From NCBI GenBank assembly GCA_037349315.1, contig JBAIAC010000154.1, forward strand, positions 558,001 to 622,000: DNA of 64,000 nt, written 5' to 3'. How positions within the stretch are numbered: the first letter of the stretch is position 1; each line of letters begins with the position of its first letter. Under the pieces are notes generated by a model. That model had not been told where the DNA came from and did no database searches. It saw only the letters and a program-made list of their open reading frames with translations. The position numbers and the translations under genes are program-made. Positions 31,089 through 41,060 of the stretch are shown one piece after another. The DNA comes from Chelydra serpentina (taxonomy: Eukaryota > Chordata > Testudines > Chelydridae).

Positions 31089-31849
31089 TGTCATAAATAT
31101 AAAGGGAAAGGGGAGAGGGTCTGATGCAGATATAATCCTCTTACCAGTAAAGGGTTAAGAAATGCAGGTAGCCAGACTGAGACCTGACCTGGCTGGCATC
31201 TGACCAATGGGGGGGACAAGATACGTTCAAATCTTGGGAGGGGGAAAGCTTTGTGTGTGGATCTTTGTCAGACTCAGAGTGATCTTGGAGTAAAAAGGAA
31301 CCAGTCATCTTTTCATCAAATCCTCACTTTTCTAAAGTAAGTCTAGTCAGCATAGCAAGTAGATTTCTGTTTATTTTGCTTGGTGTGTGTGTTCCCTGTG
31401 TTAGAGGGAGGGGTTATTCCTTTTTTTTCTGTAACTTTAAGGGTTTGTCCAGAGGGGGAATCTCTCTGAGTTTGGAAATTGAGTACCCTGTAAATTAGTT
31501 ACCATCCTGATTTTACAGAGCTGATTTTCTATGGGTTAAAAACCTGGGGGGTGGGTTTTTTTAGATCACTGTGTAACCAACTGGTTAGGAGATTATTCTC
31601 AAGCTTCCCAGGAAGGCGGGGTACGGGCTTGAGAGGATATTTTACAGGGAAGGGACTTCAAGTGGTCCCCTTTCCTGGATTCCTGTTTAGAACACTTGAT
31701 GGTGGCAGTTGAAGAAGCATTTCTCAGGGTGCAGGGAATTTTGTACCTTGGGGGTTTTAGCCTAAGCTGGTAAAAATAAGCTTAGGAGCTCTTCATGCGG
31801 GTCCCCACGTCTTTACCCTAGAGTTTAGAGTGGGGAGGGAACCCTGACA
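31089..31849 (+). mobile_element. Solo LTR of the Ty3/gypsy family at 32008-36507
   Basis: 761 bp, TGTCATAAATATAAAGGG to GAACCCTGACA, with a 5-bp duplication CAGGT on both sides (31084-31088 and 31850-31854). The unoccupied site (CTCAGTCAGGTCCATCTTGG) is visible in the related repeat at about 668-690. Similar throughout to the 3' LTR at 35694-36507. Confidence 0.93.
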
Positions 31850-32007
31850 CAGGTCCATCTTGGTCCATAGGTCAGGGTTCCTTCCCCATCTGTGTCATCA
31901 CACTGGCCCTCGAGGGCTTTGCAACAATCACACCCCTTATGCCACCACCTAGAGACTTAAGAAATGCAGAGGGGAAACTGAGGCATAGGGGAAACTGAGG
32001 CACCCAC
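31850..32007 (-). mobile_element. LTR-like repeat, second part
   Basis: Continues the 380-1030 family after the solo LTR: CATCACACTGGCCCTCGAGGG, CCACCTAGAGACTTAAGAAATG, GGGGAAACTGAGGCA. It ends where the next gypsy element begins. Confidence 0.5.
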
Positions 32008-32045
32008 TGTCATAAATATGAAGGGAAGGGGGAGAGGGTCTGATG

Positions 32046-32440
32046 ACTGTGATGGGTTGGGGCCACAGAGACCTGCTTGGTGCTGCCACCTGGTGTGCCA
32101 AGGCTGCTTCTGCCCCTGCTTCCAGGCCTTTTCCAGCTTGGGACTCCCGAATCCTGTCTGTTTTGAGTCAGATTCCACTGATCTGCTGCAAACACAGACC
32201 CAGGTCCGAATCAAGTCCACTCACCACTGTAAGGCCCCTGGAAGCGCTCTTGCCTTTGACACCCAGCTGCTCAACTCCAAGGAGGCTCAAACCCTTAATA
32301 AATCCGTTTTACCCTGTATAAAGCTTGTACAGGGTAAACTCAAAAATAGTTCGCTTTCTATTTCAAAGATAGAAAGATATGCACCACTGATGGCTCTCCC
32401 AAGGCACTAACCCGTACTCAAGGAAACTTAATAAGTAGAG
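32046..32440 (-). mobile_element. Fragment of the LTR family at 52664-53779
   Basis: Matches 52666-53025: GGGTTGGG, CACAGAGACCTGCTTGG, CCAGGCCTTTTCCAGCTTGGG, CTGCTGCAAACACAGACCCAGG, AATAAATCCGTTTTACCCTG. It replaces most of the 5' LTR and leader of the gypsy element. Confidence 0.75.
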
Positions 32441-32482
32441 AGAGGAAGTATGCTATGGAGGAGAACGAAAGAGAGAGGAAGC

Positions 32483-32851
32483 ATGGCTGAGGAGGAGAAA
32501 GACAGAGAGAGGAAGCATGCCCTGGAGATGGAGAAGACCAGGGCGGAGCAGAATCTACCGGATAACACTAATAATCCTTCCCCAACAACCCACAAATGGG
32601 AGCGACTATGTCCACCGTATGATGAATCCCGTGATATTGCTGAATATTTTCTCACCTTTGAGAGACTATGCAATCTCCATCACATTCCTGATGATCACAA
32701 AATGACCCTATTGGTAGCAAAGTTGACTGGAAGTGCTCTGGACATATTCAATGACATGCCTATTGATGAGGCTTCTGACTATGAGAAATTCAAGGATTTG
32801 GTTTTAAAACAATTTCAAGTTACACCTGAAACTTACAGAGTAAAATTTTGA
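32483..32851 (+). pseudogene. Gypsy Gag, N-terminal part
   Basis: Starts MAEEEKDRERK (an upstream in-frame ATG at 32450 is less likely). A charged N-terminus is followed by YDESRDIAEYFLTFERLC, DDHKMTLLVAKLTGSAL and YEKFKDLVLKQF, a Ty3/gypsy capsid-like fold. It is interrupted by TGA at 32849-32851. The same frame continues downstream, so this is a nonsense change in a longer Gag. Membership of the Gmr1/SCAN lineage is inferred from the continuation. Confidence 0.75.
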
Positions 32852-34603
32852 ACCCTTATCCGAGGGCCTGGACTAAGTAATGTAGCTTATGTAAACCAGA
32901 TAAAGGAGCTGTTAAAAAAATGGGTCAAGGGAAGGAATGTTACTAGCTTTGAAGGAGTGTGTGATTTGATGGCTCAGGAACAATTCCTGAATATGTCCAA
33001 GGATGATATAAGACAGTGTTTATGGGATAAGAAAATGGACTCAGCAGACAGCCTTGCTGCTTATGCTGATCAATACGAACAGTCCCAGATCAGCAGAGGG
33101 GCAAGGAAATTTGGTACACAAGGGGTGCAGGAAGCAGAGAGGAACAACCCTGGTCATAGTTTGGGGAGATACCAGAAAGGAAAACCCGAGACCATATCCC
33201 CTCACCAGGAGCAGCCCAAGGCCCCACAAGGAAAAACCCAGACCCCTTATTGCCCCACCACCCCATTCTCCAGCAACCCACCTCGCCCCACTGACCAGTC
33301 AGCTGGGCGATGTTTCAAATGTAACGAATTGGGGCATGTGAAGGCCAACTGCCCCAAGAACCCCAACAGAATACAGTTCATTGCACCGGGGTCACACCAA
33401 AGGTCCTCAGGCCCAGATGCCTCCCAGATACCCTTGGAACGAAGGGAAACGGTGAGTGTGGGCGGAAAGAAGGTTACAGCGTGGAGGGACACCGGAGCAC
33501 AAGTGTCGGCTATCCACAAATCCTTAGTGGACCCCAGCTTAATCAACCCAGAGGCACAAGTGACAATTCAACCCTTCAAGTCCAACTCTTTTAATTTACC
33601 TACAGCCGTGTTGCCTGTCCAGTACAAGGGCTGGTCAGGAAATTGGACTTTTGCAGTCTATGATGATTATCCCATTTCCATGTTGCTGGGGGAAGACTTG
33701 ACCAATTGTGTGAAGCTAGCCAAGAGGGTGGGAATGGTCACCCGCAGCCAGGCTAAGCAAGCTGTCACACCTAGCTCTGTTCCTGAGACTTCCACCGGAA
33801 CCCCATCTGTACTACCAGAGACCCAGATAGAGGTGGTGGAACCGGACACCCTGCCAATGACTGCAACAGCCGTCGTAGATCCAATCACAGAAACCCGACC
33901 CAAGCCAGTCTCGGAACTGGAACAGACGAAACAACCAGCACCAGAACCATTGCCAGCACTGAGTCCAGCGCTTGCAACCCCATCTACCGTACCAACACCC
34001 GAGGGCACCACCGAGCCTGCAATGGCAGCAGCAGCCGATAACACAATACAAGAGGCTCAGCCAGAGCCTGAATTACCACATTGTGCACCAGCGGTGAGCG
34101 GTTCACAGTCAACGGAAACAAACCCATCACCTGCATCGCTTCCAGAGGGACCCAGGCCAGGTCCACAACCCAGTGAGGAACTGATGTCTCCAGCATCTAG
34201 GGAACAGTTCCAAGCCGAGCAGGAAGCAGATGAAAGCCTACTGAGAGCTTGGACAGTGGGACAGAGCACCCCACTGCCTCTCAGCTCTTCTAAACGATCC
34301 CGGTTTGTTATAGAAAAAGGACTTCTATATAAGGAGACTCTTTCTGGTGGACACCAGGAAGACTGGCATCCTCAGAGACAGTTGGTGGTTCCGACTAAGT
34401 ACCGGCTAAAGCTCTTGAGCTTAGCCTATTATCATCCTAGTGGTCATGCTGGGGTGAACAGAACCAAAGACCGTTTGGGGAGGTCATTCCACTGGGAGGG
34501 AATGGCAGGGATGTTTCTACCTATGTCCGGTCTTGTGAGGTGTGCCAAAGAGTGGGAAAACCCCAAGACCAGGTCAAAGCCCCTCTCCAGCCACTCCCCA
34601 TAA
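32852..34603 (+). pseudogene. Gypsy Gag C-terminus (SCAN-like), zinc knuckle, protease, integrase HHCC region
   Basis: The same frame as the N-terminal part continues after the stop; the first Met is at 32957. Segment 32880-33090 reads like a SCAN domain: a KELLKKW helix, then LMAQEQFLNMSKDDIRQCL (SCAN proteins have L..LEQFL..LP.ElQ.w) and a closing helix. A CCHC knuckle CFKCNELGHVKANC follows (C119, C122, H127, C132 from the Met). Protease motif WRDTGAQVSA has DTGA at 178-181. A Pro/Thr/Glu-rich linker of about 170 residues and an integrase N-terminal region with HPSGHAGVNRTKDRL come next. A frameshift at about 34515-34535 separates it from the integrase core. No RT. Confidence 0.85.
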
Positions 34604-35544
34604 TTGAAGTTCCATTTCAGCGGGTAGCTGTGGATATTCTGGGTCCTTTTCCGAAAAAGACACCCAGAGGAAAGCAGTACATACTGACTTTCATGGATTT
34701 TGCCACCCGATGGCCAGAAGCAGTAGCTCTGAGCAACACCTGGGCTAAAAGTGTATGCCAGGCATTAACAGAGATTTTTGCCAGGGTAGGTTGGCCCGCC
34801 GACATCCTTACTGATTCGGGAACTAATTTCCTGGCAGGGAGCATGAAAAGCCTGTGGGAAGCTCATGGGGTGAACCACTTGGTTGCCACCCCTTACCACC
34901 ATCAAACAAATGGTCTGGTGGAGAAGTTTAATGGAACTTTGGGAGCCATGATACGTAAATTCATAAACCAGCACTCCAACGATTGGGACCTAGTGTTACA
35001 GCAGATGCTCTTTGCCTACAGGGCTGTACCACATCCCAGTTTAGGGTTTTCACCATTTGAACTTGTGTATGGCCGCGAGGTTAAAGGGCCATTACAGCTG
35101 GTGAAACAGCAATGGGAGGGCTTTATGCCTTCATCGGGAACTAACATTCTGGACTTTGTAAGCAACCTACAAAACACCCTCCGAGACTCTTTAGCCCTTG
35201 CTAGAGAAAACCTAAAAGAGGCTCAGGAAGAGCAAAAGGCCTTGTATGATAAACATGCCAGAGAGCGTTCCTTTAAAGTAGGGGACCAAGTCATGGTCTT
35301 GAAGGCGCTCCAGGCACATAAAATGGAAGAGTCATGGGAAGGGCCATTTACGGCCCAAGAACGCCTGGGAGCTGTGAACTATCTCATAGCATTCCCCACC
35401 ACAACTCTCAAGCCTAAAGTGTACCATGTTAATTCTCTAAAGCCTTTTTTCCCCCGAGAATTGAAGGTTTGTCAGTTTACTGCCGATGGAGGAGAAGACG
35501 CTGAGTGGCCTGAAGGTGTCTACTACGAAGAACCAACTGGTTAA
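34540..35544 (+). CDS. Ty3/gypsy integrase core and C-terminus
   Basis: 334-residue open frame, although the real N-terminal start lies in the shifted upstream frame. The catalytic triad is visible: D32 in VDILGPF, D92 in TDSGTNF and E128 in HHQTNGLVEKFN, a D-D35-E spacing. Further features are FAYRAVPHPSLGFSPFEL and a terminal GPY/F-like module ending YHVNSLKPFF. Integrase joins the LTR cDNA ends to target DNA in the nucleus. The core is undamaged, but the element cannot be autonomous without RT. Confidence 0.9.
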   Translation: MCQRVGKPQDQVKAPLQPLPIIEVPFQRVAVDILGPFPKKTPRGKQYILTFMDFATRWPEAVALSNTWAKSVCQALTEIFARVGWPADILTDSGTNFLAGSMKSLWEAHGVNHLVATPYHHQTNGLVEKFNGTLGAMIRKFINQHSNDWDLVLQQMLFAYRAVPHPSLGFSPFELVYGREVKGPLQLVKQQWEGFMPSSGTNILDFVSNLQNTLRDSLALARENLKEAQEEQKALYDKHARERSFKVGDQVMVLKALQAHKMEESWEGPFTAQERLGAVNYLIAFPTTTLKPKVYHVNSLKPFFPRELKVCQFTADGGEDAEWPEGVYYEEPTG

Positions 35545-35680
35545 AATTGTTCTTGCAATGTGGACAGTATTGGTAGTCTGTATCCAGTTATTAGTATATT
35601 GGAGATGCATGTGTCTTATTAATTTTGTTTTCTTTTAGAGCTCCAGGAAGAAATCACAGCCAGTGTTTCACACTATCGGT

Positions 35681-35693
35681 GATTTGGGGGGGG
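35681..35693 (+). promoter_or_regulatory. Polypurine tract
   Basis: GATTTGGGGGGGG directly precedes the 3' LTR start TGTCATAA. This is the expected place for plus-strand priming. Confidence 0.7.
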
Positions 35694-36507
35694 TGTCATA
35701 AATATGAAGGGAAGGGGGAGAGGGTCTGATGCAGTGCTATAAAATCCTCTTTCCAGTAAAGGGTTAAGAAATACAGGTAACCAGACTGACACCTGACCTG
35801 GCTGGCATCTGACCAATAAGGGGACAAGATACTTTCAAATCTTTAGAGGGGGGAAGGCTGTGTGTGTGTGGCTTTGTCTGAGTCAGAGTGATCTTGGTAA
35901 ACAGAAGGAACCTACAGAAAATCAAACCTCCCTTTTCTGAAGTAAGTTTAGATAGCATAGCGAATAGATTTCTGTTTAATTTTGCTTGGTGTATTCCCTG
36001 TGTTAGAAGGGGCGGGGCGGGGGGTGTTATTCATGGTTTTCTGTAACTTTAAGGTTTTTTCCAGAGGGGGAAATCTCTCTGAGTTTGGAAATTAAGTGCC
36101 CTGTAAAATAGTTACCATCCTGATTTTACAGAGATGATTTTACCTTCTTTATTTGTTATAAAATCCTTCTTTTAAGAAGCTGACAGTTTTCTATGGTGTT
36201 AAAACCCAGGGGGTGGGTTTTTAGATCACTGTGTAACCAATTGGTTGGGAGATTGTTCTCAAGCTTCCCAGGAAAGGGGGAGTACGGCTTGAGGGGGTAT
36301 TTTGGGGGGGAGGGAAGTTCAAGTGATTCCTTTCCTGGATTCCTGTTAGACATTTGATGGTGGCAGCAAAAGAAGCATTTCTCAGGGTGCAGGGAATTTT
36401 GTACCTTGGGGGTTTTAACCTAAGCTGGTAAAAATAAGCATAGGGGCTCTAAATGCGGGTCCCCACATCTTTACCCTAGAGTTTAGAGTGGGGAGGGAAC
36501 CCTGACA
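35694..36507 (+). mobile_element. 3' LTR of the SCAN-like gypsy element
   Basis: 814 bp, TGTCATAAATATGAAGGG to GAACCCTGACA. Compared with the solo LTR at 31089, it has a GCTATAAAATCC (TATA-like) stretch near 35735 and an extra TTTATTTGTTATAAAATCC stretch near 36150. Confidence 0.88.
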
Positions 36508-36673
36508 GCATCCCTACCTACTCCAGGCACGGCCAGACTTCTGGATCAAACGTCCCCTCTTGCGCTCAAGTCACAACAGCTAGCAGGCAAAAGACAGGCT
36601 CCCACGTGATTTGAGAGAACAAGACAAAGCCTTGGAACAGCCAGTAGTGTTTAGTGGCAAAAGAGCTGCCCCA

Positions 36674-36744
36674 AGGTCCCACCAAGACTTGAACTTGGAT
36701 TGCAGGATTCAAAGCCATGAGTGCTGCCCTTACACCATGGGACC
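36674..36744 (-). tRNA. tRNA-Gln(UUG)
   Basis: 71-nt minus-strand tRNA with GGTCCCA acceptor, TTG anticodon (GGCTTTGAATCC) and T-arm AAGTTCAAGTCTT. There is a mismatch in the anticodon stem (CATGG/TCCTG). T4 11 nt downstream (36659-36662). Confidence 0.8.
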
Positions 36745-37050
36745 GCTGTTGATGATGGGCTTGGGTTATTCTAACTTGTGGTGTAGAAATGCCTGGGCGG
36801 AAATTTTTTTCCCTCCATTGCTCAAGGCCTCTCTGGCCAGCCCTGCATTTGCTCAATAAGTCGGTACGCTGGTGTAGACCCAGAAGCCTTTCTTCCTCCA
36901 GACTGTGAGGCCAGTGGGCGTGTGAGAAGTTGCTCCTTCAGTCCCAGGCAATAAATGGCCCTTCCTAGGAAAGCCCAAGTCCTCAAAACGAAAAAGTAAC
37001 ATCAAGGAGGGTACTGAAAAGTTGCTTCTCAAGGGATATGATGTTCTGGA

Positions 37051-37123
37051 CATCTGACCAGGGACTTGAACCCTGGACCCTAGGATTAAAAGTCTGAGAC
37101 GCTACCCACTGAGCTAGCCAGGT
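37051..37123 (-). tRNA. tRNA-Lys(UUU)
   Basis: 73-nt minus-strand tRNA: TAGCTCAGTGGGTAGC D-arm, GACTTTTAATC anticodon region (TTT), GGGTTCAAGTCCC T-arm. The acceptor has one clear mismatch (ACCTGGC against GTCAGAT), and the D-loop is slightly altered. The nearest T4 is about 30 nt away. Borderline gene/pseudogene. Confidence 0.7.
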
Positions 37124-37129
37124 TTAAAT

Positions 37130-39005
37130 AAGTGCAATGCAATTTTGGTGCCAAAGAGAGTCAAGAAAAAGAGGGCCGGAAACAATACAGAAAACCTGCT
37201 ACTCTCGCTCTCTTCGCAGCCCTAGCCCCAGCCTGTTCCTCCATCTGGCACCCTGAGGCCTTCTTCTTTTTCTAGTTAAATCTCAGATCCAGGAGAAAAC
37301 ACTTTGGGGTGTGGCTCCACTCCTCCCCCTCCCTTGCGCCGGCAAACAGCTGTTCAGTGGCAGGGAGAGGGAGAGCGAGGGGGAGGGGCGGGAACGCAGC
37401 AGGCTGCGGGAAGAGGCTGGGGAGGAGCTTCTGCCTCCACTGGAGAGAGACAGGGGTGGAGAGAGCAGCCGGGCTGGGCCCCTTCAGAGCATGGACCCGG
37501 CACCATGGTAAATCCGGGACTGATGGTATCTGGGCCAGTCCTGCATTGAGAGCACCCGCTAACGTCCCTGTGTGCTCACGAGAAACCTGCAGGAACCGAT
37601 ACCAAAGCCTGAACACAAAACACAACTGGTCCCACTTCCCCAGTAACACCCTTTCCCTGCCCTCAATCAGAGACCAGCAGGACGGAATCAAGGCCCATCC
37701 AGGTCCCAGATCCCAGCCCATGCCCGGCTCCACTCTGCTGCTGACTCATGATGTTTTCCCACCATGGCCAGACGTTTAATGGCCACATAACCCCGGAGAG
37801 CCACTGCTGCGGGGACCTGCCTTCGTCGCTGAAGATGCTCCTCACAGCAGCTCTGCCAAAGGGGATACGATGCTGTGGGATTGATTAGGCGCAGAGGGTC
37901 CAGTCATCCGAAGAGTCGGTGTTTTTCTTTGCGGTTGCCCCACCATTCCCCTCGGGCCTGACCTGCCCTCCAGCGCAGCCTCCTGCTGACACTTCAAACA
38001 ATAGTTTTAGTTTTCTTTCAGGAGGAAAAATTAAAAAATTCATCTGGGGTCTACCTGAATTATTCTATTGGTTTGGCTAACTAGTAAGAAAAACAACAAA
38101 TGATTTGCACAGCTCTGTTTGTATAAACGGTCCACATTGGAAACATGCCTAATTTCTGCTCTGAGGGTCTAGAAAAGTGTCATTTGTTTGATATGTGTTG
38201 AGGGAAAGTTTCTTTCCTTCAGCAGGAATCGAACCCAGGTACTGGCAGTTCTGCATTCTAACTACTCAGGAGGTGATCGCTTGTCAGCAATCTGTCAAAA
38301 ATTCATCTTGGGTCAACCTCAAATATTATTGTTGTTATAATGTTGGTTTGGGTAGGTAGCAAGCAAAAAATGAAATTATTTGCACAGGTCTCTTTGTATA
38401 AAATGGTATAAAAACTGGGATTTAAGGTGCACGGTGGGAACATGCCCATATTATGCTATGAGTCACTGGACAGAGCTTTGATTTTCACAGTCTCGAGACA
38501 CCTTCCCAGCATCCTGAAATCTAAGCGGGCATCTGACGGAACCACACACCTGCTCAAGGTACTGCTGATGTTCTAGAAGGGAGACAGAGAGGAAAAAAGC
38601 TCAATCCACAGTGACACTAATGAGCATGAATAGCCAATGAGCTTTGTATGTAGCTACTTAGTCCATTGTGACCCTTCCTATCATTCTCCCTTTGAAATGA
38701 TGACGATGATGATGATGTACACTTGACTTTCTATCCCAGTGTGCCATGGACTTCTACAGGTTGCATTAGCCAATCCAACCATTTGGCACTTGCAGATGGG
38801 TACCTCTGTATTGTGCCTGATTCTTGTACAGCTATAAAAGGCTGGTCGATGCAGATACTTTCCCCTCTTCTTAACCAGCAATAATATGAGTCCAAGCCCT
38901 GGGCGAGGGCTGGGAAGAGAGAGAAAGAGCAGTAGGTTTTCCCTTGTTTCCTGCTTCCTTTTTCTTGCATAGCTTCTCCTTCATACCAACTTGCTGTGTT
39001 AATTT
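37130..39005. other. No protein gene recognised; GC-rich block at 37310-37510
   Basis: 37310-37510 has several overlapping frames of low complexity without domains. 37130-37300 shares GTTAAATCTCAGATCCAGGAG with 41220. 37900-39000 is AT-richer, with (GAT)n near 38700. Nothing else was identified apart from a tRNA-like remnant at about 38213. Confidence 0.4.
38213..38275 (-). pseudogene. tRNA-like remnant of uncertain identity
   Basis: On the minus strand a perfect B-box-like GGGTTCGATTCC follows a D-arm-like GAGTAGTTAGAATGC. The distance between them is too short for a normal anticodon and variable arm. Could be a decayed tRNA or SINE head. Confidence 0.35.
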
Positions 39006-39010
39006 CATGA

Positions 39011-39083
39011 GCCTGGCTAGCTCAGTTGGTAGAGCATCAGACTTTTAATCTGAGGGTCCAGGGTTCAAGTCCCTGGTCAGGTG
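39011..39083 (+). tRNA. tRNA-Lys(UUU)
   Basis: 73 nt. GCCTGGC/GTCAGGT acceptor pairs throughout (two G-U), A box TAGCTCAGTTGGTAGAGC, anticodon loop CTTTTAA (TTT), CAGA/TCTG stem and T-arm CAGGGTTCAAGTCCCTG. TTTT terminator at 39090-39093, 6 nt downstream. Best Lys gene in the window. Confidence 0.93.
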
Positions 39084-39089
39084 AGTGAC

Positions 39090-39820
39090 TTTTCACTAAA
39101 ATGTTAAAAATCTGTCTCTTGGGAGTCCTCTTTGATGTTGCTTTTTCTCCTCAGGATTTTGCCTTTCCTAAGAAGGGCCTTTTTGTGTGTGGAATCGAAG
39201 GGGCAACTTCCTGACCTCCCCTCTGTCCCCGCAGGCTGGAGGAATAAATGCCTCTGGGCAGATAGCAGGTCCCTCCCAGATAGCTGCGTTCTCACCTGGT
39301 GGAGGTGGAAGCTCGGTCTCCTTGCCTCTGTTGCTGCCTTCCCGTGAAGGTGCTGATCCGGCTGCCCTGTCTGACGCAGGATGGGAGGAATGTTTGGAGC
39401 TTTGGCTTCTGATTGCGGGCTCCCTCCTACAGCAGCGCGAGGTGGGCTCTGTGGGGAGCCTCTCCCGGGCAGAAGGTATCTGGGTGTTGCCAGTCCCTGC
39501 CAGGCTTGGGTCCAGCCCAGCGCTGAGGCCTGAAGTCTCAGGAGACCGGGGGAGGAGAGAGCAGAACTGGTGGAGCTGGGGAGTGGAGGCCAGGAGCCGC
39601 TCACCCCGCCTTGAGAGCACTTGTGGGGACTGAGCTGTCTTTGGGTAGGGGAGTGATGGGACCCCAGGGGATGGGGACAACAGTCTGGGGTCTCATTCAC
39701 CCAGGCAAGGAAACACCCGATGCGGGGGGGCAGATCACTGACCATGGGACCTGTTGGTGAGCCCCAGATCCAGACTAACATGGCAAATCCAGACTAACAC
39801 GACTCCCACTCTGATACTTC
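39090..39820. other. No gene recognised
   Basis: Frames up to 225 codons exist on the minus strand, but they lack domains and overlap equally long frames on the other strand. 39170-39230 resembles the flank downstream of the Lys tRNA at 48699 (TTTCTCCTCAGGATTTTG against TTTCTTTTCAGGACTTGG). Confidence 0.4.
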
Positions 39821-39959
39821 CAATAACTCTGTTATCAGTGCCTGGGAGTGTAATTGAAACCATAGGAACAGCCGGACTGGGCTAGACCGAAGGCCCATCT
39901 AGTTCTGTATCTTTTGTTCTCACAGTAGCCAATATCAGGTGCCCAAAAGGGACACACCC

Positions 39960-40033
39960 AGGAACCACTGGGAGTTGAACCCAGGATCTCCCGTTTACAA
40001 GACAGGGGCTTTAACCAGCTAAGCCATAGTGCC
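39960..40033 (-). tRNA. tRNA-Thr(UGU)
   Basis: 74-nt minus-strand tRNA with acceptor GGCACTA against TGGTTCC (two weak positions), GGCTTAACTGG D-arm, loop CTTGTAA (TGT) and T-arm GGGTTCAACTCCC. T4 11 nt downstream (39945-39948). Probably weakened. Confidence 0.72.
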
Positions 40034-40129
40034 CGGCTCTGGCTAAGGTAAGGTATGTGCCCACACCTGATTCCCTACCTACTCCCCACCCCCACCCCAG
40101 GTTCATCCACTGATCAGGAGCTGTGCGAG

Positions 40130-40745
40130 GTAACCTCACACCCCAACCGTGTGCCCCAATCCCCTGCCTGAGACTTTAGCCCCCAAACCAGGAGCCCTTT
40201 CCTTCACCCCAAGACCCTCATACCTGGCCCCACCCGAGAGCCTGCACCCCCAGCCCAGAGCGCTGACCCCCTTTTCCACCCCAACCCCCTGCTCTAGCTT
40301 GGAGCCCCCCAAACTTGGAGCCCCTCCTGCAGCCCAAACCCCTCATCCCTGGCCCCACCCTGCAGCCTTCACCCCTACACCCCAATCTCCTGTCCAAGCC
40401 TAGAGCCCCCCTCACACCCTGAACCCCTCATTTTCTGACCCACCCTGTAGTCTTCACCCCTGTACCCCAACCCCCAGCCCTGAGCCCCTCCCAAACCCTG
40501 AACCCCTCATTCTCTGCCCCACCCTGCAGCCTTCACCCTGCACCCCAACCCCCTGCCAGCACCTAGAGCCCCCTTTCACCCTGAACCCCTCATTCTCTGC
40601 CCCACCCTGCAGCCTTCATCCTGCCCCCCAAGCCCCTGCCCCAGCCCTGAGCCCCTCCCAAACCCCTCATGCCCAGTTCCGCTGTGTCATGGCCATCAAC
40701 AATTTTCTTCTACTGGGTCACCAGAAAAAAAAGTTTGAAACCCGC
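40130..40745. repeat. C-rich degenerate tandem stretch with repeat-like 3' tail
   Basis: Irregular repetition of phrases such as CCCCAACCCCCTGC, GAGCCCC and CTGAACCCCTCATTCTCTGCCCCACCCTGCAGCCTTCA (period roughly 80-100 bp). It ends in TCAACAATTTTCTTCTACTGG and AAAAAAAAGTTTGAAACCC. Similar to 27640-27960. Probably part of a dispersed repeat; family not identified. Confidence 0.5.
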
Positions 40746-40759
40746 TGCCTTAGAGGGGG

Positions 40760-41060
40760 AGGGGGAGGGGGAGGAGGTCACACGACAACAGTCAACCTGT
40801 GGAGCTTTCTCCCAGAGGATGTTGTGAAGGCCAAGACGATAACAGGGCTCAAAAACGAACTAGATAAATTCATGAAGGACAGGTCCAGCACTGGCTGTTA
40901 GCCAGGCTGGGCAGGGATGGTGTCTCTAGCCTCTGTTGGCCAGGAGCTGGGAATAGGCAACAGGGGATGGATCACTTGATGATTCCCTCTTCTGGGTCAC
41001 CTGGCATTGGCCACTGTCAGAAGACAGGACACTGGGCTGGATGGACCTTTGGTGAAATCC
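40760..41060 (+). mobile_element. CR1-like 3' fragment, second subfamily
   Basis: Contains GTGGAGCTTTCTCCCAGAGGATGTTGTGAAGGC, CGAACTAGATAAATTCATG and ACTGGGCTGGATGGACCTTTGG, typical of the 3' ORF2/UTR region of vertebrate CR1 elements. No ATTCTATG tail. Confidence 0.7.

Larger units (their letters stand above)
32008..36507 (+). mobile_element. Ty3/gypsy element with SCAN-like Gag, RT-less, 5' LTR mostly lost
   Basis: Only the first 38 bp of the 5' LTR (32008-32045, TGTCATAAATATGAAGGG) remain. About 390 bp of a different LTR follow, then Gag, protease, a Pro-rich linker, integrase, a polypurine tract (GATTTGGGGGGGG, 35681-35693) and a complete 3' LTR. No reverse transcriptase or RNase H motifs were found. 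Flanking pentamers do not match (CCCAC and GCATC). The protease-integrase order resembles Gmr1-like elements. Confidence 0.85.
36590..37260 (+). repeat. Duplicated Gln-Lys tRNA block
   Basis: Corresponds to 20810-21480 (same strand) and to 49250-48560 in reverse. Landmarks: CAAAAGACAGGCTCCCAC, Gln tRNA, GCCTCTCTGGCCAGCCCTGC, GACCCAGAAGCCTTTCTTCC, Lys tRNA, TACAGAAAACCTGCTACTC. The gypsy LTR adjoining the other two copies is absent here, which gives the outer limit of that LTR. Confidence 0.85.

Noticed and set aside
37304..37779. Overlapping frames around a GC-rich block with ATG at 37491 and 37503
   Set aside because: All three plus-strand frames and the minus strand are open for similar lengths, which is typical of GC-rich non-coding DNA. 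No domain was recognised.
39104..39781. 225-codon minus-strand frame
   Set aside because: Low-complexity composition, overlapped by long frames on the other strand, no motif and no paralogous conservation.
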